A DNA stretch of 64,000 bases from Candidatus Avimuribaculum pullicola (GTDB lineage: Bacteria > Bacteroidota > Bacteroidia > Bacteroidales > Muribaculaceae). Below the pieces are notes generated by a model. It did not search any database, was not told where the DNA came from, and worked only from the letters and a program-made list of their open reading frames with translations. Of the stretch, positions 36,652-45,565 are shown piece by piece (the first letter of the stretch is position 1; every line of letters starts with the position of its first letter). The stretch is taken from positions 62,001-126,000 of the forward strand of contig DVKC01000030.1 in assembly GCA_018716295.1 (NCBI GenBank), given 5' to 3'. The translations under genes and the position numbers were made by a program.

Positions 36652-36711
36652 AATGTGCCCGCACAATTTTTATTTTGCCGGGCTGCATAGGCCTTATTCA
36701 AATAATATAGC

Positions 36712-36783
36712 TGCGCCTCGGCAATACAATAAAAATCAGCGAGCTGTTTTTTTGTATTGCACTCGACTTTCGCTATATTTGCG
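36712..36783 (+). repeat. Promoter-bearing palindromic repeat, copy A
   Basis: TGCGCCTCGGCAATACAA, an AT-rich palindromic centre, TTGTATTGC, then a CTCGACTTTCGC spacer and TATATTTGCGC. Two further copies occur at 47411 and 47491 on the other strand. Its end supplies the promoter of the Omp85-like gene. Confidence 0.85.
36751..36781 (+). promoter_or_regulatory. Promoter for Omp85-like gene
   Basis: TTTG (36751-36754), 19 bp, TATATTTG (36774-36781). Fully consensus and located inside repeat copy A. It points to initiation near 36788, supporting the GTG start at 36806. Confidence 0.8.
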
Positions 36784-36805
36784 CAATCTTTTTGAATATC
36801 TTATC

Positions 36806-38068
36806 GTGAGAAAGTTTTTTACCATTTGTTTAACTTTTTTGCTGGTTGCCATTTTTGCTAAGAGCTCGGAATTAAGGGCTTGCAGTTGTACTGCCGATAC
36901 TATATCTCACTTCGATACTGCGTGTGCGGAAGTTGGTAGTATCAAAGTGGAGGCGGCAAGTGATAGCGTTGTTACAAATGAAATCGGTGTTGCAGCTGTT
37001 GATACAGTAGTGAAGAAACGCAATGTAATACAACGTTTTTTCGATTATTTCGGGAATGCCAACAAGGAGCGTAGCGACAAGAAGTTTGATATAAGTTTTA
37101 TCGGTGGCCCATTTTATAATTCGGCATTGGGTGTCGGTATAGGTGTTGTCGGGTCGGGGCTTTATCGCATCAAGGGGTGCAGCCGTGAATTGCAGCCATC
37201 GAATGTGTCGATTTTCGGAAGCGTTTCGACAACAGGTTTCTATATGATAGGCATAAGGGGCAACAATATCTTTCCCGAGGAGCGGTTCAGGATAAATTAC
37301 ACGATGAATTTTTATTCCATGCCATCATATTACTGGGGAATAGGGTATGACAATGGCGACAATGACGATAATCGCACGAAGATGGATAGATGGCAAGCCG
37401 AGATTAAAGGCGAATTTATGGTCAAGGTTGCCGATAATTTTTATGCAGGGGCATTGTTGGCGTGGGATTACATACGTGGTGGCGGTGTGGAAAAGAACGC
37501 CTATCTGTTTGAAGGCATGGACTTGATTACACGCAATTATGGCATGGGGGTGACGTTGCAATATGATTCGCGCGACTTGATAAACAATGCAAGTCGTGGA
37601 GTGTATGTATGCGTAAATCAGATGTTTCGTCCACGTTGGCTGTGGAACGATTATGCTTTCAGCAGCACTGAGTTTATTGCGAGTGTTTACAAGCAGGTGT
37701 GGAAAGGTGGGTTGATAGCTGGTGACCTGCGTGGAAAATTCAATTTTGGCGATCCGTCTTGGGCAATGATGTCGAAGTTGGGTGGCAGCACAGCAATGCG
37801 AGGTTACTATGAAGGTCGATACCGCGACATGCACTATATGGCGGCGCAGGTGGAATTGCGGCAACATGTGTGGCATCGTAATGGAGCTGTAGTGTGGGTC
37901 GGAGTGGGAAACGTGTTCCACGACCGCAAGTCGTTCAAGCATATATTGCCTAATTATGGTTTCGGCTACAGATGGGAGTTCAAGAAGCGTGTCAATGTGC
38001 GACTCGATGTCGGGTTTGGCAAGCCGGGCCAGTACAGTTTCATGTTTAATATCAACGAGGCATTTTAG
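36806..38068 (+). CDS. Omp85/BamA-type surface antigen (beta-barrel) protein
   Basis: A 420-aa protein with a signal peptide (FFTICLTFLLVAIFA), an unstructured stretch, then a barrel of the bacterial surface antigen (D15) family. GGSTAMRGYYEGRYRD contains the conserved RGY motif that packs inside Omp85 barrels, and the C-terminus (YSFMFNINEAF) ends in Phe, as barrel substrates usually do. No POTRA domain is apparent, so it is a barrel-only relative of BamA/PlpD. GTG 36806 is chosen because the longer track ORF runs through the promoter repeat. Confidence 0.85.
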   Translation: MRKFFTICLTFLLVAIFAKSSELRACSCTADTISHFDTACAEVGSIKVEAASDSVVTNEIGVAAVDTVVKKRNVIQRFFDYFGNANKERSDKKFDISFIGGPFYNSALGVGIGVVGSGLYRIKGCSRELQPSNVSIFGSVSTTGFYMIGIRGNNIFPEERFRINYTMNFYSMPSYYWGIGYDNGDNDDNRTKMDRWQAEIKGEFMVKVADNFYAGALLAWDYIRGGGVEKNAYLFEGMDLITRNYGMGVTLQYDSRDLINNASRGVYVCVNQMFRPRWLWNDYAFSSTEFIASVYKQVWKGGLIAGDLRGKFNFGDPSWAMMSKLGGSTAMRGYYEGRYRDMHYMAAQVELRQHVWHRNGAVVWVGVGNVFHDRKSFKHILPNYGFGYRWEFKKRVNVRLDVGFGKPGQYSFMFNINEAF

Positions 38069-38279
38069 ACAATAGGATTTGGTGCCTAAGTGGCATGATG
38101 GTAATTGTGCTTGTGCACTGGTAAAATAATGTTAAATTGGTGCGTGGCGGGTGCTGTACACGATTATTCTTATTATTTTTACTCTTTGAAAAATATTGCC
38201 TTGTTATTTGGGCTTGTTTTTAACCACTAATACTTAAAAAAAGTGTGTGTGCTGGTAAGGCAACCCTTTAAATTCGATT

Positions 38280-38654
38280 ATGGAAAGAAAAAAGCAAATA
38301 GTAATAGTTGACGATGCAGCAGTTATTGCAAAAGTTGTGTCGATGTATCTCAAAGAATACAATTGTGTGTATCACTCCAACCCATTGCAGACGATAAAGT
38401 GGTTGGCCAATAATGAGCTTCCCGATTTAATCGTAACAGACTTGCGTATGCCTGAAATATCGGGGCGCGAGTTTCTGGCTTATTTGAAAGGCAATGAATT
38501 TTACAAGAATATACCTGTGATAATATTGTCGTCGGAAGATAGCACCTCGGATCGCATCAAGTTGCTTGAAGAAGGAGCTGTGGACTATATAGTGAAGCCG
38601 TTCAACCCGCTTGAGTTGAAGACGCGCATAAGAAATGTATTGACAAGGTACTGA
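38280..38654 (+). CDS. Receiver-only response regulator
   Basis: A 124-aa CheY-like receiver with no output domain. The acidic pocket is VDDAAV, the phospho-acceptor Asp is in VTDLRMPE, the switch Ser is in IILSSED and the conserved Lys in VKPFNP, so it should be phosphorylatable. No histidine kinase is nearby. It ends 4 bp before a sugar transferase whose N-terminus also looks receiver-like, so it probably regulates this exopolysaccharide locus at the protein level. Confidence 0.92.
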   Translation: MERKKQIVIVDDAAVIAKVVSMYLKEYNCVYHSNPLQTIKWLANNELPDLIVTDLRMPEISGREFLAYLKGNEFYKNIPVIILSSEDSTSDRIKLLEEGAVDYIVKPFNPLELKTRIRNVLTRY

Positions 38655-38658
38655 TGTT

Positions 38659-39831
38659 ATGATTTATATAGGAGAAACCGATAACACATTCCGTTACTTT
38701 TGGAACTTGCTTGACGGGAATTTACACCGCCTGTCGGGTGCAACTGCCGAGGCCGAGGCACGGTTGTTGCTGGGCAAGTCGTCCAGTGGAAACCGTTCGG
38801 AATTATTCTTCATAGAGGCGCATACGGTGGAGAAGGTGCGCAGTTGCATTGACTACCTTAAATCGGTTTATCCGCGTGCATACCTGGTGCTTGTGTACAA
38901 TCATGATGATGGTGAACACGACTCCAAGCAATATGAAACAATGGGCTTCAATGACATGATGCCCGACGACATAAGCAAGGATGATTTTCGCCAACGGCTA
39001 TATGTTATAAACTTTGTCACTAAGAAGTTGCGTGATACCGACCTCCATGAGGGGAAGGTGAAATTGTTCAAATTGCCAATAGGAATACGCATTTTTGACA
39101 TACTGTTTTCGTTGGGCGCACTCATTGTGCTTTCACCCTTGATGCTTGCAGTGGCTCTTGCCATCAGGCTTGAGAGCAAGGGACGCGTTATTTACAAGTC
39201 GAAGCGCGTGGGTAGCAATTACAAGGTGTTCGACTTCTTGAAGTTCCGCTCGATGTATGCCGATGCCGACAAGCGTTTGAAAGAATTGAGCCAGTATAAC
39301 CAGTATGCTGCCGATAAAGATAAAAAAGATGATGCTTCGGCGCAGAAAATACACATTGATAGTAGTGGCATTGAAAATGCCGACCTGTCTAACATGCTCA
39401 TTGGCGATGACTATATAATCGAAGAGGAGAAATACCTTGACAGTATAGTGGAAGAGCAGAAAAATGCGTTTGTGAAATTTGAGCATGACCCGCGCATCAC
39501 CAAGGTCGGACGATTTATACGCAAATACAGCATTGATGAACTCCCGCAATTGTTCAACGTGCTCAAAGGCGACATGTCGATAGTGGGAAATCGGCCTTTG
39601 CCGCTTTATGAGGCAGAATTACTCACTAATGACGAAGATGCCTTGCGGTTCATGGCTCCAGCGGGGCTTACCGGGCTGTGGCAGGTTGAGAAACGAGGTG
39701 AAGGTGGACGGTTGTCGGCCGAAGAACGCAAACAGCTCGACATAAAGTATGCAAAAACTTACAGCTTGTGGCTGAATATAAAGATAATTTTCCGCACATT
39801 CACGGCTTTTATTCAAAAAGACGATGTGTGA
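38659..39831 (+). CDS. Polyprenyl-phosphate sugar transferase with receiver-like N-terminal region
   Basis: A 390-aa protein. Residues ~145-390 are a bacterial sugar transferase: one membrane segment (FDILFSLGALIVLSPLMLAVALA), KFRSMYAD and SIDELPQLFNVLKGDMSIVGNRP. An insert of about 60 acidic residues (DKDKKDDASAQ...EEEKYLD) separates the motifs. Residues 1-130 replace the usual membrane helices with a soluble alpha/beta region (ELFFIEAH, AYLVLVYNHDD, MGFNDMMPDD) reminiscent of a degenerate receiver without phospho-acceptor. It probably starts repeat-unit synthesis for the downstream exopolysaccharide genes. Confidence 0.85.
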   Translation: MIYIGETDNTFRYFWNLLDGNLHRLSGATAEAEARLLLGKSSSGNRSELFFIEAHTVEKVRSCIDYLKSVYPRAYLVLVYNHDDGEHDSKQYETMGFNDMMPDDISKDDFRQRLYVINFVTKKLRDTDLHEGKVKLFKLPIGIRIFDILFSLGALIVLSPLMLAVALAIRLESKGRVIYKSKRVGSNYKVFDFLKFRSMYADADKRLKELSQYNQYAADKDKKDDASAQKIHIDSSGIENADLSNMLIGDDYIIEEEKYLDSIVEEQKNAFVKFEHDPRITKVGRFIRKYSIDELPQLFNVLKGDMSIVGNRPLPLYEAELLTNDEDALRFMAPAGLTGLWQVEKRGEGGRLSAEERKQLDIKYAKTYSLWLNIKIIFRTFTAFIQKDDV

Positions 39832-39865
39832 ATATTTGTTTTTCAACCAAGACAAGAAACAATAT

Positions 39866-40639
39866 ATGAAATTAATCAGTATAATAGTCATATCGGTAAT
39901 GGCAATGACTTCGGCCTTGGGTGTCAAGGCGCAGAATGCCTCGGCAAAGCCTGTGATAATAGGCAGTGCGGCAATCGACTCGCTGTGGAATGCCATCGAC
40001 CGTTATGACGAGATTGAGCTGCCTCCATTGTCGGTGTTCCTTGCCACTGCCGAGCAGCATCCGTCAATCAAGACCTTTGAAACTGATTTTGCTGCGGCTT
40101 ATGCCGAAATGGCATTAATTAACCGTGAATGGCTTAATTATGTGCGTTTCCAAGCCAATTATCAATATGGTTATAATTCTTACTGGTCAAATGGCTATTT
40201 GGTAGAGGGTATAACGTATGACCAAAGCAAGCAAGCTGGCCACAGTTATGGTGTGGGTGTGTCGTTCAGCCTTCCATTGGGCGACATTTTCACACGTAAA
40301 TATAAACGCCAGAAGCAGCAGGCTGCCATCGACAGGCTGAAGTATTCCTATGAGATGAGCCTTGAAAACCGCCGTATGGCAATAGTGGAAGCCTATAATG
40401 CCGTAATGGCACAACTTTCGACAATACAGGTTAAAGCCGAGGCTGCAGCGTTGTATAATGCTCAAATGCGTATTACCGAGCAAGATTTCGTGAACGGAAA
40501 AATCGATATAACGGCATTGTCGCTCGAACGTAGCCGACGCTCGCAAGCTATCTCGGATTACGAACAATCGAAAGTGTCGCTGTACAATGCCATCACGATG
40601 CTTGAGATGATGACAAATATCGCCATAATACGTCGATAA
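39866..40639 (+). CDS. Half-size TolC-like outer-membrane protein
   Basis: A 257-aa protein with a signal peptide (ISIIVISVMAMTSALGVKAQ). The rest resembles one TolC repeat: PPLSVFLATAEQHPSIKTFETDFAAA, a strand region (YVRFQANYQYGYNSYWSN, GVSFSLPLGDIF), then a long helix to the end. Canonical TolC proteins are 420-480 aa with two such repeats, so this one is about half size. The track's 14 extra residues overlap the previous gene; ATG 39866 is used. It could be an export component of the exopolysaccharide locus. Confidence 0.75.
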   Translation: MKLISIIVISVMAMTSALGVKAQNASAKPVIIGSAAIDSLWNAIDRYDEIELPPLSVFLATAEQHPSIKTFETDFAAAYAEMALINREWLNYVRFQANYQYGYNSYWSNGYLVEGITYDQSKQAGHSYGVGVSFSLPLGDIFTRKYKRQKQQAAIDRLKYSYEMSLENRRMAIVEAYNAVMAQLSTIQVKAEAAALYNAQMRITEQDFVNGKIDITALSLERSRRSQAISDYEQSKVSLYNAITMLEMMTNIAIIRR

Positions 40640-40682
40640 TCGTATATTTTTTTCACCACATCACACCGCGTTACCTATAGTT

Positions 40683-42842
40683 ATGGATATTCCATTGTTT
40701 ATATCACGTTTTTTGTACCGCAACCGTTACAAGTTGTTGATAGGCAGTATTGTCGTGACGATAATAGTGGCATATTTCACGCAATTCTTGCCCAAAACCT
40801 ACACTGTGAAAACCACGATATACACAGGGCTGGTATCGGGCACGACCATTGATGAAACGGCCAACAGGCAATCGGTGGGTACGATTTTCGACAATCTGTT
40901 TAACTTGGTGAAGGCACAAAGCACACTTGAGAATGTGTCATTAAGGTTGCTGTCGATGAACTTGATTTATGGCAACCCTAATGCCGACAACACGTATATC
41001 TCGGCCGAGAATTACAGGTTGCTTGTATCGAGAATGCCGCAAGAAGTGCTCAACCTCGTTGACAAAAATTCGGTTGAAATCACTGCCGAAAGGTTACGGA
41101 AAGTGGAAAAAACCTCGGGTGGCAACTATATCTATAACTTGCTTAATGGTGGCGATCCTCACTACAGTTATGCTGCATTGTCGGATGTCAAGGTCAGCCG
41201 TGTGCAGAATAGCGACATGGTAGAAATTTCTTATACCAACAATGACCCGGGCATAACTACCAATACTGTGAAACTTTTCAACGAGGAGTTGTTGGCAAGT
41301 TACAACAAGTTGCGGTATAATTCCACCAACGATGTAATCGAATATTTTGAGGAAGAGGTGGACAAATTGCGCCGCCAACTCACCCAGCAGGAGAATGAAT
41401 TGACCGAGTATAATGTTGACAACAACATCATAAATTATAATGAGCAAACGAGTGCGCTTGCTACATCATATAACAATTATCTCGATAGATACGACGAGGC
41501 ATTGATGGCCTACAGGCGGTCGTCGATGGTGATTGAGGAGATGGAGCAGCACATGACCGACAGCGAGAAACTGTATTTTTCCAATCGGGATTTCCTTGAC
41601 AAACTCAACCGCTTGACCGATATAAATTCAAAGGTTGTTGAAACCGAACTTTTTTCATCGGATGAGGTTGCGTCGCGTGACGCTCGTTTGAATGATTATA
41701 AGAAACAACTTGCCGAGAACGAGAAATCGCTTCATGAACTGTCTGACAGCATTAACGCATTTCGTTACACATCGCATGGCATGGCAAGCGATGAATATGT
41801 GGCGCAATGGCTTACAGCGGTAATTGAAAGGACTAAAGCCGAAGCAGAAATTGAGGTACTTGATTCGCGGCGTGGCGATTTTGCTGCTACTTACAGGCAA
41901 TTGTCGCCGCTTGGCACGGAAATAAAAAGGCGAGAGCGCGAAATAAGTTTTACCGAAAAATCTTATATTGAGATGCTGCACTCGCTCAATGAGGCATACG
42001 CGCGCAAGAAGAATTTGCAACTTACCACAGCCAATCTTAACACAGTAAATGAACCTGTGTTTCCGTTGGCTCCCAACAAGAGCAAGCGGTTCCTGTATGT
42101 GGTTGCGGCATTTTGTGGCAGCATTGCATTTATAATACTTTATCAATTGTTGGTAGAGATGCTTGACCGCACGTTGCGTGACGGCGACCGCACGTTGCGC
42201 CTCACTGGAGTTGCCCCGGTGGGCGCATTGGTGGGAAAAGGTTCAGCGCGAACCCGCAAGTATGTTGATGCTTGGAATCAACTTGCGGCTGCCAATATCT
42301 GTAGCAAGCTCAACCGTTACTTGAAGCCACGCACGGTGAATTATGTCAATGTGGTGGGTATCGACCGTCGTGAAGGAAAGAGCTTTGTCATAGAGTATCT
42401 CAAAAAAGAGTGGGAGCGGATAGGGTTGCAGGTGAAGTATGTGGATATTGACATTGAACAAACCGAAACACAGGGATATGTGCTTACTGAAGATTTCAGC
42501 TGCATTATCGACCCGAGCGAGGCGGTTAATTACAATGTAGTGATAGTCGAGCATCCGTCGTTGATGTCAAATAGTATTCCTCCCAAGATGCTGCATCTGG
42601 CATCGATGAACTTGCTTGTCGCCAATGCCCGCCGTGTGTGGAGGAAAAGCGACACCGATACATTGAAAAATTTTGAAGAAGAAGCTGGCGGAGATGTCCC
42701 GTTCAAGATGATATTGAACAATGCCAACCGTTTCGATGTGGAAGATTATACTGGCGACTTGCCACCATCTATGTACCATCATCGGCTGGTGACCCGCTTC
42801 ATGCACATCGGGCTTACTTCACGAGGCAATGCCGTGGAGTGA
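40683..42842 (+). CDS. Wzz/GumC-like chain-length protein with degenerate BY-kinase domain
   Basis: A 719-aa inner-membrane protein. An N-terminal helix (LLIGSIVVTIIVAYFTQF) and a second near ~470 (FLYVVAAFCGSIAFIILY) bracket a large periplasmic coiled-coil region, as in Wzz/GumC. The cytoplasmic part (about 540-719) resembles the CpsD/Wzc kinase: GIDRREGKSFVIEYL at the Walker A position, KYVDIDIEQ at Walker A', VVIVEHPSL at Walker B. Walker A lacks the usual small residue and the C-terminal Tyr cluster is absent, so kinase activity is doubtful. It probably controls polymer length and export. Confidence 0.85.
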   Translation: MDIPLFISRFLYRNRYKLLIGSIVVTIIVAYFTQFLPKTYTVKTTIYTGLVSGTTIDETANRQSVGTIFDNLFNLVKAQSTLENVSLRLLSMNLIYGNPNADNTYISAENYRLLVSRMPQEVLNLVDKNSVEITAERLRKVEKTSGGNYIYNLLNGGDPHYSYAALSDVKVSRVQNSDMVEISYTNNDPGITTNTVKLFNEELLASYNKLRYNSTNDVIEYFEEEVDKLRRQLTQQENELTEYNVDNNIINYNEQTSALATSYNNYLDRYDEALMAYRRSSMVIEEMEQHMTDSEKLYFSNRDFLDKLNRLTDINSKVVETELFSSDEVASRDARLNDYKKQLAENEKSLHELSDSINAFRYTSHGMASDEYVAQWLTAVIERTKAEAEIEVLDSRRGDFAATYRQLSPLGTEIKRREREISFTEKSYIEMLHSLNEAYARKKNLQLTTANLNTVNEPVFPLAPNKSKRFLYVVAAFCGSIAFIILYQLLVEMLDRTLRDGDRTLRLTGVAPVGALVGKGSARTRKYVDAWNQLAAANICSKLNRYLKPRTVNYVNVVGIDRREGKSFVIEYLKKEWERIGLQVKYVDIDIEQTETQGYVLTEDFSCIIDPSEAVNYNVVIVEHPSLMSNSIPPKMLHLASMNLLVANARRVWRKSDTDTLKNFEEEAGGDVPFKMILNNANRFDVEDYTGDLPPSMYHHRLVTRFMHIGLTSRGNAVE

Positions 42843-42888
42843 AAAGGTGTGCGCATGTTCCAAGTGACGAATTGCACGTTTACACTAT

Positions 42889-44349
42889 ATGAGGCCGACA
42901 GTGTGGAATAGGTTTTTCCCCGATAGTATCGAGGTTAGCAAGCAACGCTTTATGGCGTTGTTTGCCATCATCGGGCTTGCGTGTATTGCCGCTGCATTGT
43001 CGAGTGGCAATATGATGGCTTTTGCCCTTATACTCGCTGTTCCACTTGGTATCATAACGCTGTTGTCGGTCGTCAATAGCCCGATGTTGATGTTTTTTGT
43101 AGTGTTTGTGTTCAACTATCTTGTCATGGGAGTGTCGAGGTATTATTTTGTTGCAGGAATTAGTGTCATAATGGATATTATCCTGTGGTTAGAGCTCCTG
43201 TTGATAATCATGCACAAGGTGGTGAAACGTGAAGATGGGTGGAGTAGGGCAGTGAATTTGCTCACGGTGCTGTCGCTTGTATGGACTATATATTGTGTCT
43301 TGGAGGTGGTTAATCCCTCGGCGGTGTTTGAAGCCTGGCTCATGGCTCGGCGACTTATATACCAAGGTCTGATTATGGCGGTTATAGTGTCGTTGTTGTT
43401 CACCCAGTTCAGGCAAGTGCGTTGGTTGATATTGGCATTTTCAGTGTTGACGCTGATTGCAGTGGCAAAGATATTGATGCAGCGTTTCATGGGTTTTGAC
43501 TCTTATGAAATAAGGTGGTTGATAGAGTCGGAATCGCTTAAAACGCACGTTATACAGGGTGGCAGCTTGATACGCTATCCGTCGATATTTACTGATGCGG
43601 GAAATTGCGGCTCCAACATGGGGTGTGCTGGTATATTGTTTTTATTGTTGCCTTTTTATGAAAAGAAATTAGGATTGAAGATATATTATGCCGTAGTTGG
43701 ATTGTTGGCAATGTATGCCATGTTCCTGTCGGGGACGCGTGGTGCGATGATTGTGCCATTGGCAGGTTTGGCGATCTACACAATTTTGTCGAAAAACTTC
43801 AAGGCTATGGCAATTGGCGGGGTAACGCTTGTGGGCGTTTATGTGTTTTTCGCATTCACTTACATAGGCGAGGGCAATGCACTTATCAGGCGTATGCGCA
43901 CTGCATTCCGCCCAACCGAAGATGCTTCGTTCCAAGTGCGAATGCATAATCAGGCAGCATTGCGCGAATACCTTAAAGACAAGCCATTTGGCGAGGGTGT
44001 AGGCCTCGGTGGCGTGGAAAACCGCAAGTATGCCTACCGCGTAACAACAATGATACCACATGACTCATGGTATGTGAAGATATGGATGGAAACTGGCATC
44101 GTCGGCTTGATACTTTATGTGGGTACACTTGTAGCTGTGATGTTAAAGTGTAGCCATATAGTGATGTATAAGATTAAAGACAGGGAATTGCGCGGTTATA
44201 TCATAGCCATGCTGTGTGGCACATTTGGATTGATGGTTAGTGCCTATGGCAATGCGTTTCTTGGGCAGTTCCCAACGATGTTGCTGATGTTTACATTCCT
44301 CAGCATAGCTATAAATGGCGATAAAATAAGTGTTACAACCGACAAGTAA
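42889..44349 (+). CDS. O-antigen ligase / polysaccharide polymerase family membrane protein
   Basis: A 486-aa protein with about ten to twelve membrane helices and one large loop carrying RYPSIFTDAGNCGSNMG and RMHNQAALREYLKDKPFGEGVGLGG, the Wzy_C/WaaL signature region. It polymerises or ligates lipid-linked repeat units on the outer face of the inner membrane. In this locus the polymerase role is more likely. It follows the Wzz-like gene by 46 bp. Confidence 0.88.
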   Translation: MRPTVWNRFFPDSIEVSKQRFMALFAIIGLACIAAALSSGNMMAFALILAVPLGIITLLSVVNSPMLMFFVVFVFNYLVMGVSRYYFVAGISVIMDIILWLELLLIIMHKVVKREDGWSRAVNLLTVLSLVWTIYCVLEVVNPSAVFEAWLMARRLIYQGLIMAVIVSLLFTQFRQVRWLILAFSVLTLIAVAKILMQRFMGFDSYEIRWLIESESLKTHVIQGGSLIRYPSIFTDAGNCGSNMGCAGILFLLLPFYEKKLGLKIYYAVVGLLAMYAMFLSGTRGAMIVPLAGLAIYTILSKNFKAMAIGGVTLVGVYVFFAFTYIGEGNALIRRMRTAFRPTEDASFQVRMHNQAALREYLKDKPFGEGVGLGGVENRKYAYRVTTMIPHDSWYVKIWMETGIVGLILYVGTLVAVMLKCSHIVMYKIKDRELRGYIIAMLCGTFGLMVSAYGNAFLGQFPTMLLMFTFLSIAINGDKISVTTDK

Positions 44350-44362
44350 ATCAAGTGTGGAG

Positions 44363-45565
44363 ATGGAAGGTAGAGATTTTATCATAACGAGCTTGCAGCC
44401 TTGGGATATCGAGATAGGCAGTACAATAAAGAATACTGCTGTGGAAATTTCCAAGCGCAACCGAGTGTTGTATATCAACACACCACTCGACTTGACTGCA
44501 ATGCGCAATAAAAATTCAAAAATCAATGCCCATCGCGTGGCCGCAATGAAGGGCGAAGAGCCTTGTGTGAGGCAAATCAATGCCAATATGTGGATTATTG
44601 ATTGTCCGTTTATGGTATTTCCTGTGAGCAAGTTGCCCACTGCTTGGCTGTTTGATATCGTAAACAAGTATAACAACCGCAAGATTGGCAGGTATTTGCA
44701 AGGGGTTATTAGGCAATTTGAGGTACAGAATTTTATTCATCTCATTGATACCGATATATATCGAAGCCGTTATTTAAAAGGTCTCATCGATCCGGCAGTG
44801 TCGGTTTATTATTGCCGCGACTTCGTGATAGGTGACAAATACTGGCTTAAGCATGGTCGCAGGGTCGAAGATGAATTGGCTCGTAGTTCTGACATTGTGC
44901 TTGCCAACAGCACTTTCTTTGCCGAACGTTTCAGACAGTTGAATCCCAATACATTCCCTATTGAAACAGGTGTGAATTTGTCGGTTTATGATTCAAGCAA
45001 GGCTTACTCGGTGCCAGATGACATGAAATCTATTGCCCGCCCTATAATTGGATACATGGGTACGGTTAATTCCACGCGCCTTGATATTCCATTGCTCGAA
45101 GAGCTTGCTGCAAGATGCCGCCAATGGAACTTTGTGTTTGTCGGGCCCGAAGATGAAACTTTCGCTTCCAGCCAGCTACATGGAATGGACAATGTGTATT
45201 TCCTTGGGCGCAAGGAAACTCACGAAGTGCCTGCTTATATTAATGCGTTTGATGTGTGTATCAACCCTCAAATTGTAAATGATGTGACGATAGGCAATTA
45301 TCCGCTTAAAGCCGATGAATACTTGGCCATGGGCAAGCCTATGGTTGCAACCGAAACGCACACTATGCGTGATGTTTTCGGCAATTACACACACTTGGCA
45401 AACGGTTGTGATGAATATATTGAGGCAATAGGCAAGGCACTTGGCGAGGTGGGCGACCAGCGGTTGCGCAGTGAGCGTATAGCATACGCCCATACCCATA
45501 GTTGGGAAAATAGTGTGAAAAAGATTTATAGGATAATTGAAGATTACGAAAATAGTAAAAGATGA
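44363..45565 (+). CDS. Glycosyltransferase, GT-B fold (GT4-like)
   Basis: A 400-aa cytosolic enzyme. The N-terminal half has DFIITSLQPWDIEIGSTIKN and SDIVLANSTFFAERF; the C-terminal half has IIGYMGTVNSTRLDIPLLEEL, VYFLGRKETHEVPAYINAFDV and EYLAMGKPMVATE, the nucleotide-sugar-binding pattern of group 1 transferases. The sugar is unknown. The track's GTG 44330 overlaps the previous gene; ATG 44363 is preferred. The stop overlaps the next ATG by 4 bp, so translation is likely coupled. Confidence 0.9.
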   Translation: MEGRDFIITSLQPWDIEIGSTIKNTAVEISKRNRVLYINTPLDLTAMRNKNSKINAHRVAAMKGEEPCVRQINANMWIIDCPFMVFPVSKLPTAWLFDIVNKYNNRKIGRYLQGVIRQFEVQNFIHLIDTDIYRSRYLKGLIDPAVSVYYCRDFVIGDKYWLKHGRRVEDELARSSDIVLANSTFFAERFRQLNPNTFPIETGVNLSVYDSSKAYSVPDDMKSIARPIIGYMGTVNSTRLDIPLLEELAARCRQWNFVFVGPEDETFASSQLHGMDNVYFLGRKETHEVPAYINAFDVCINPQIVNDVTIGNYPLKADEYLAMGKPMVATETHTMRDVFGNYTHLANGCDEYIEAIGKALGEVGDQRLRSERIAYAHTHSWENSVKKIYRIIEDYENSKR

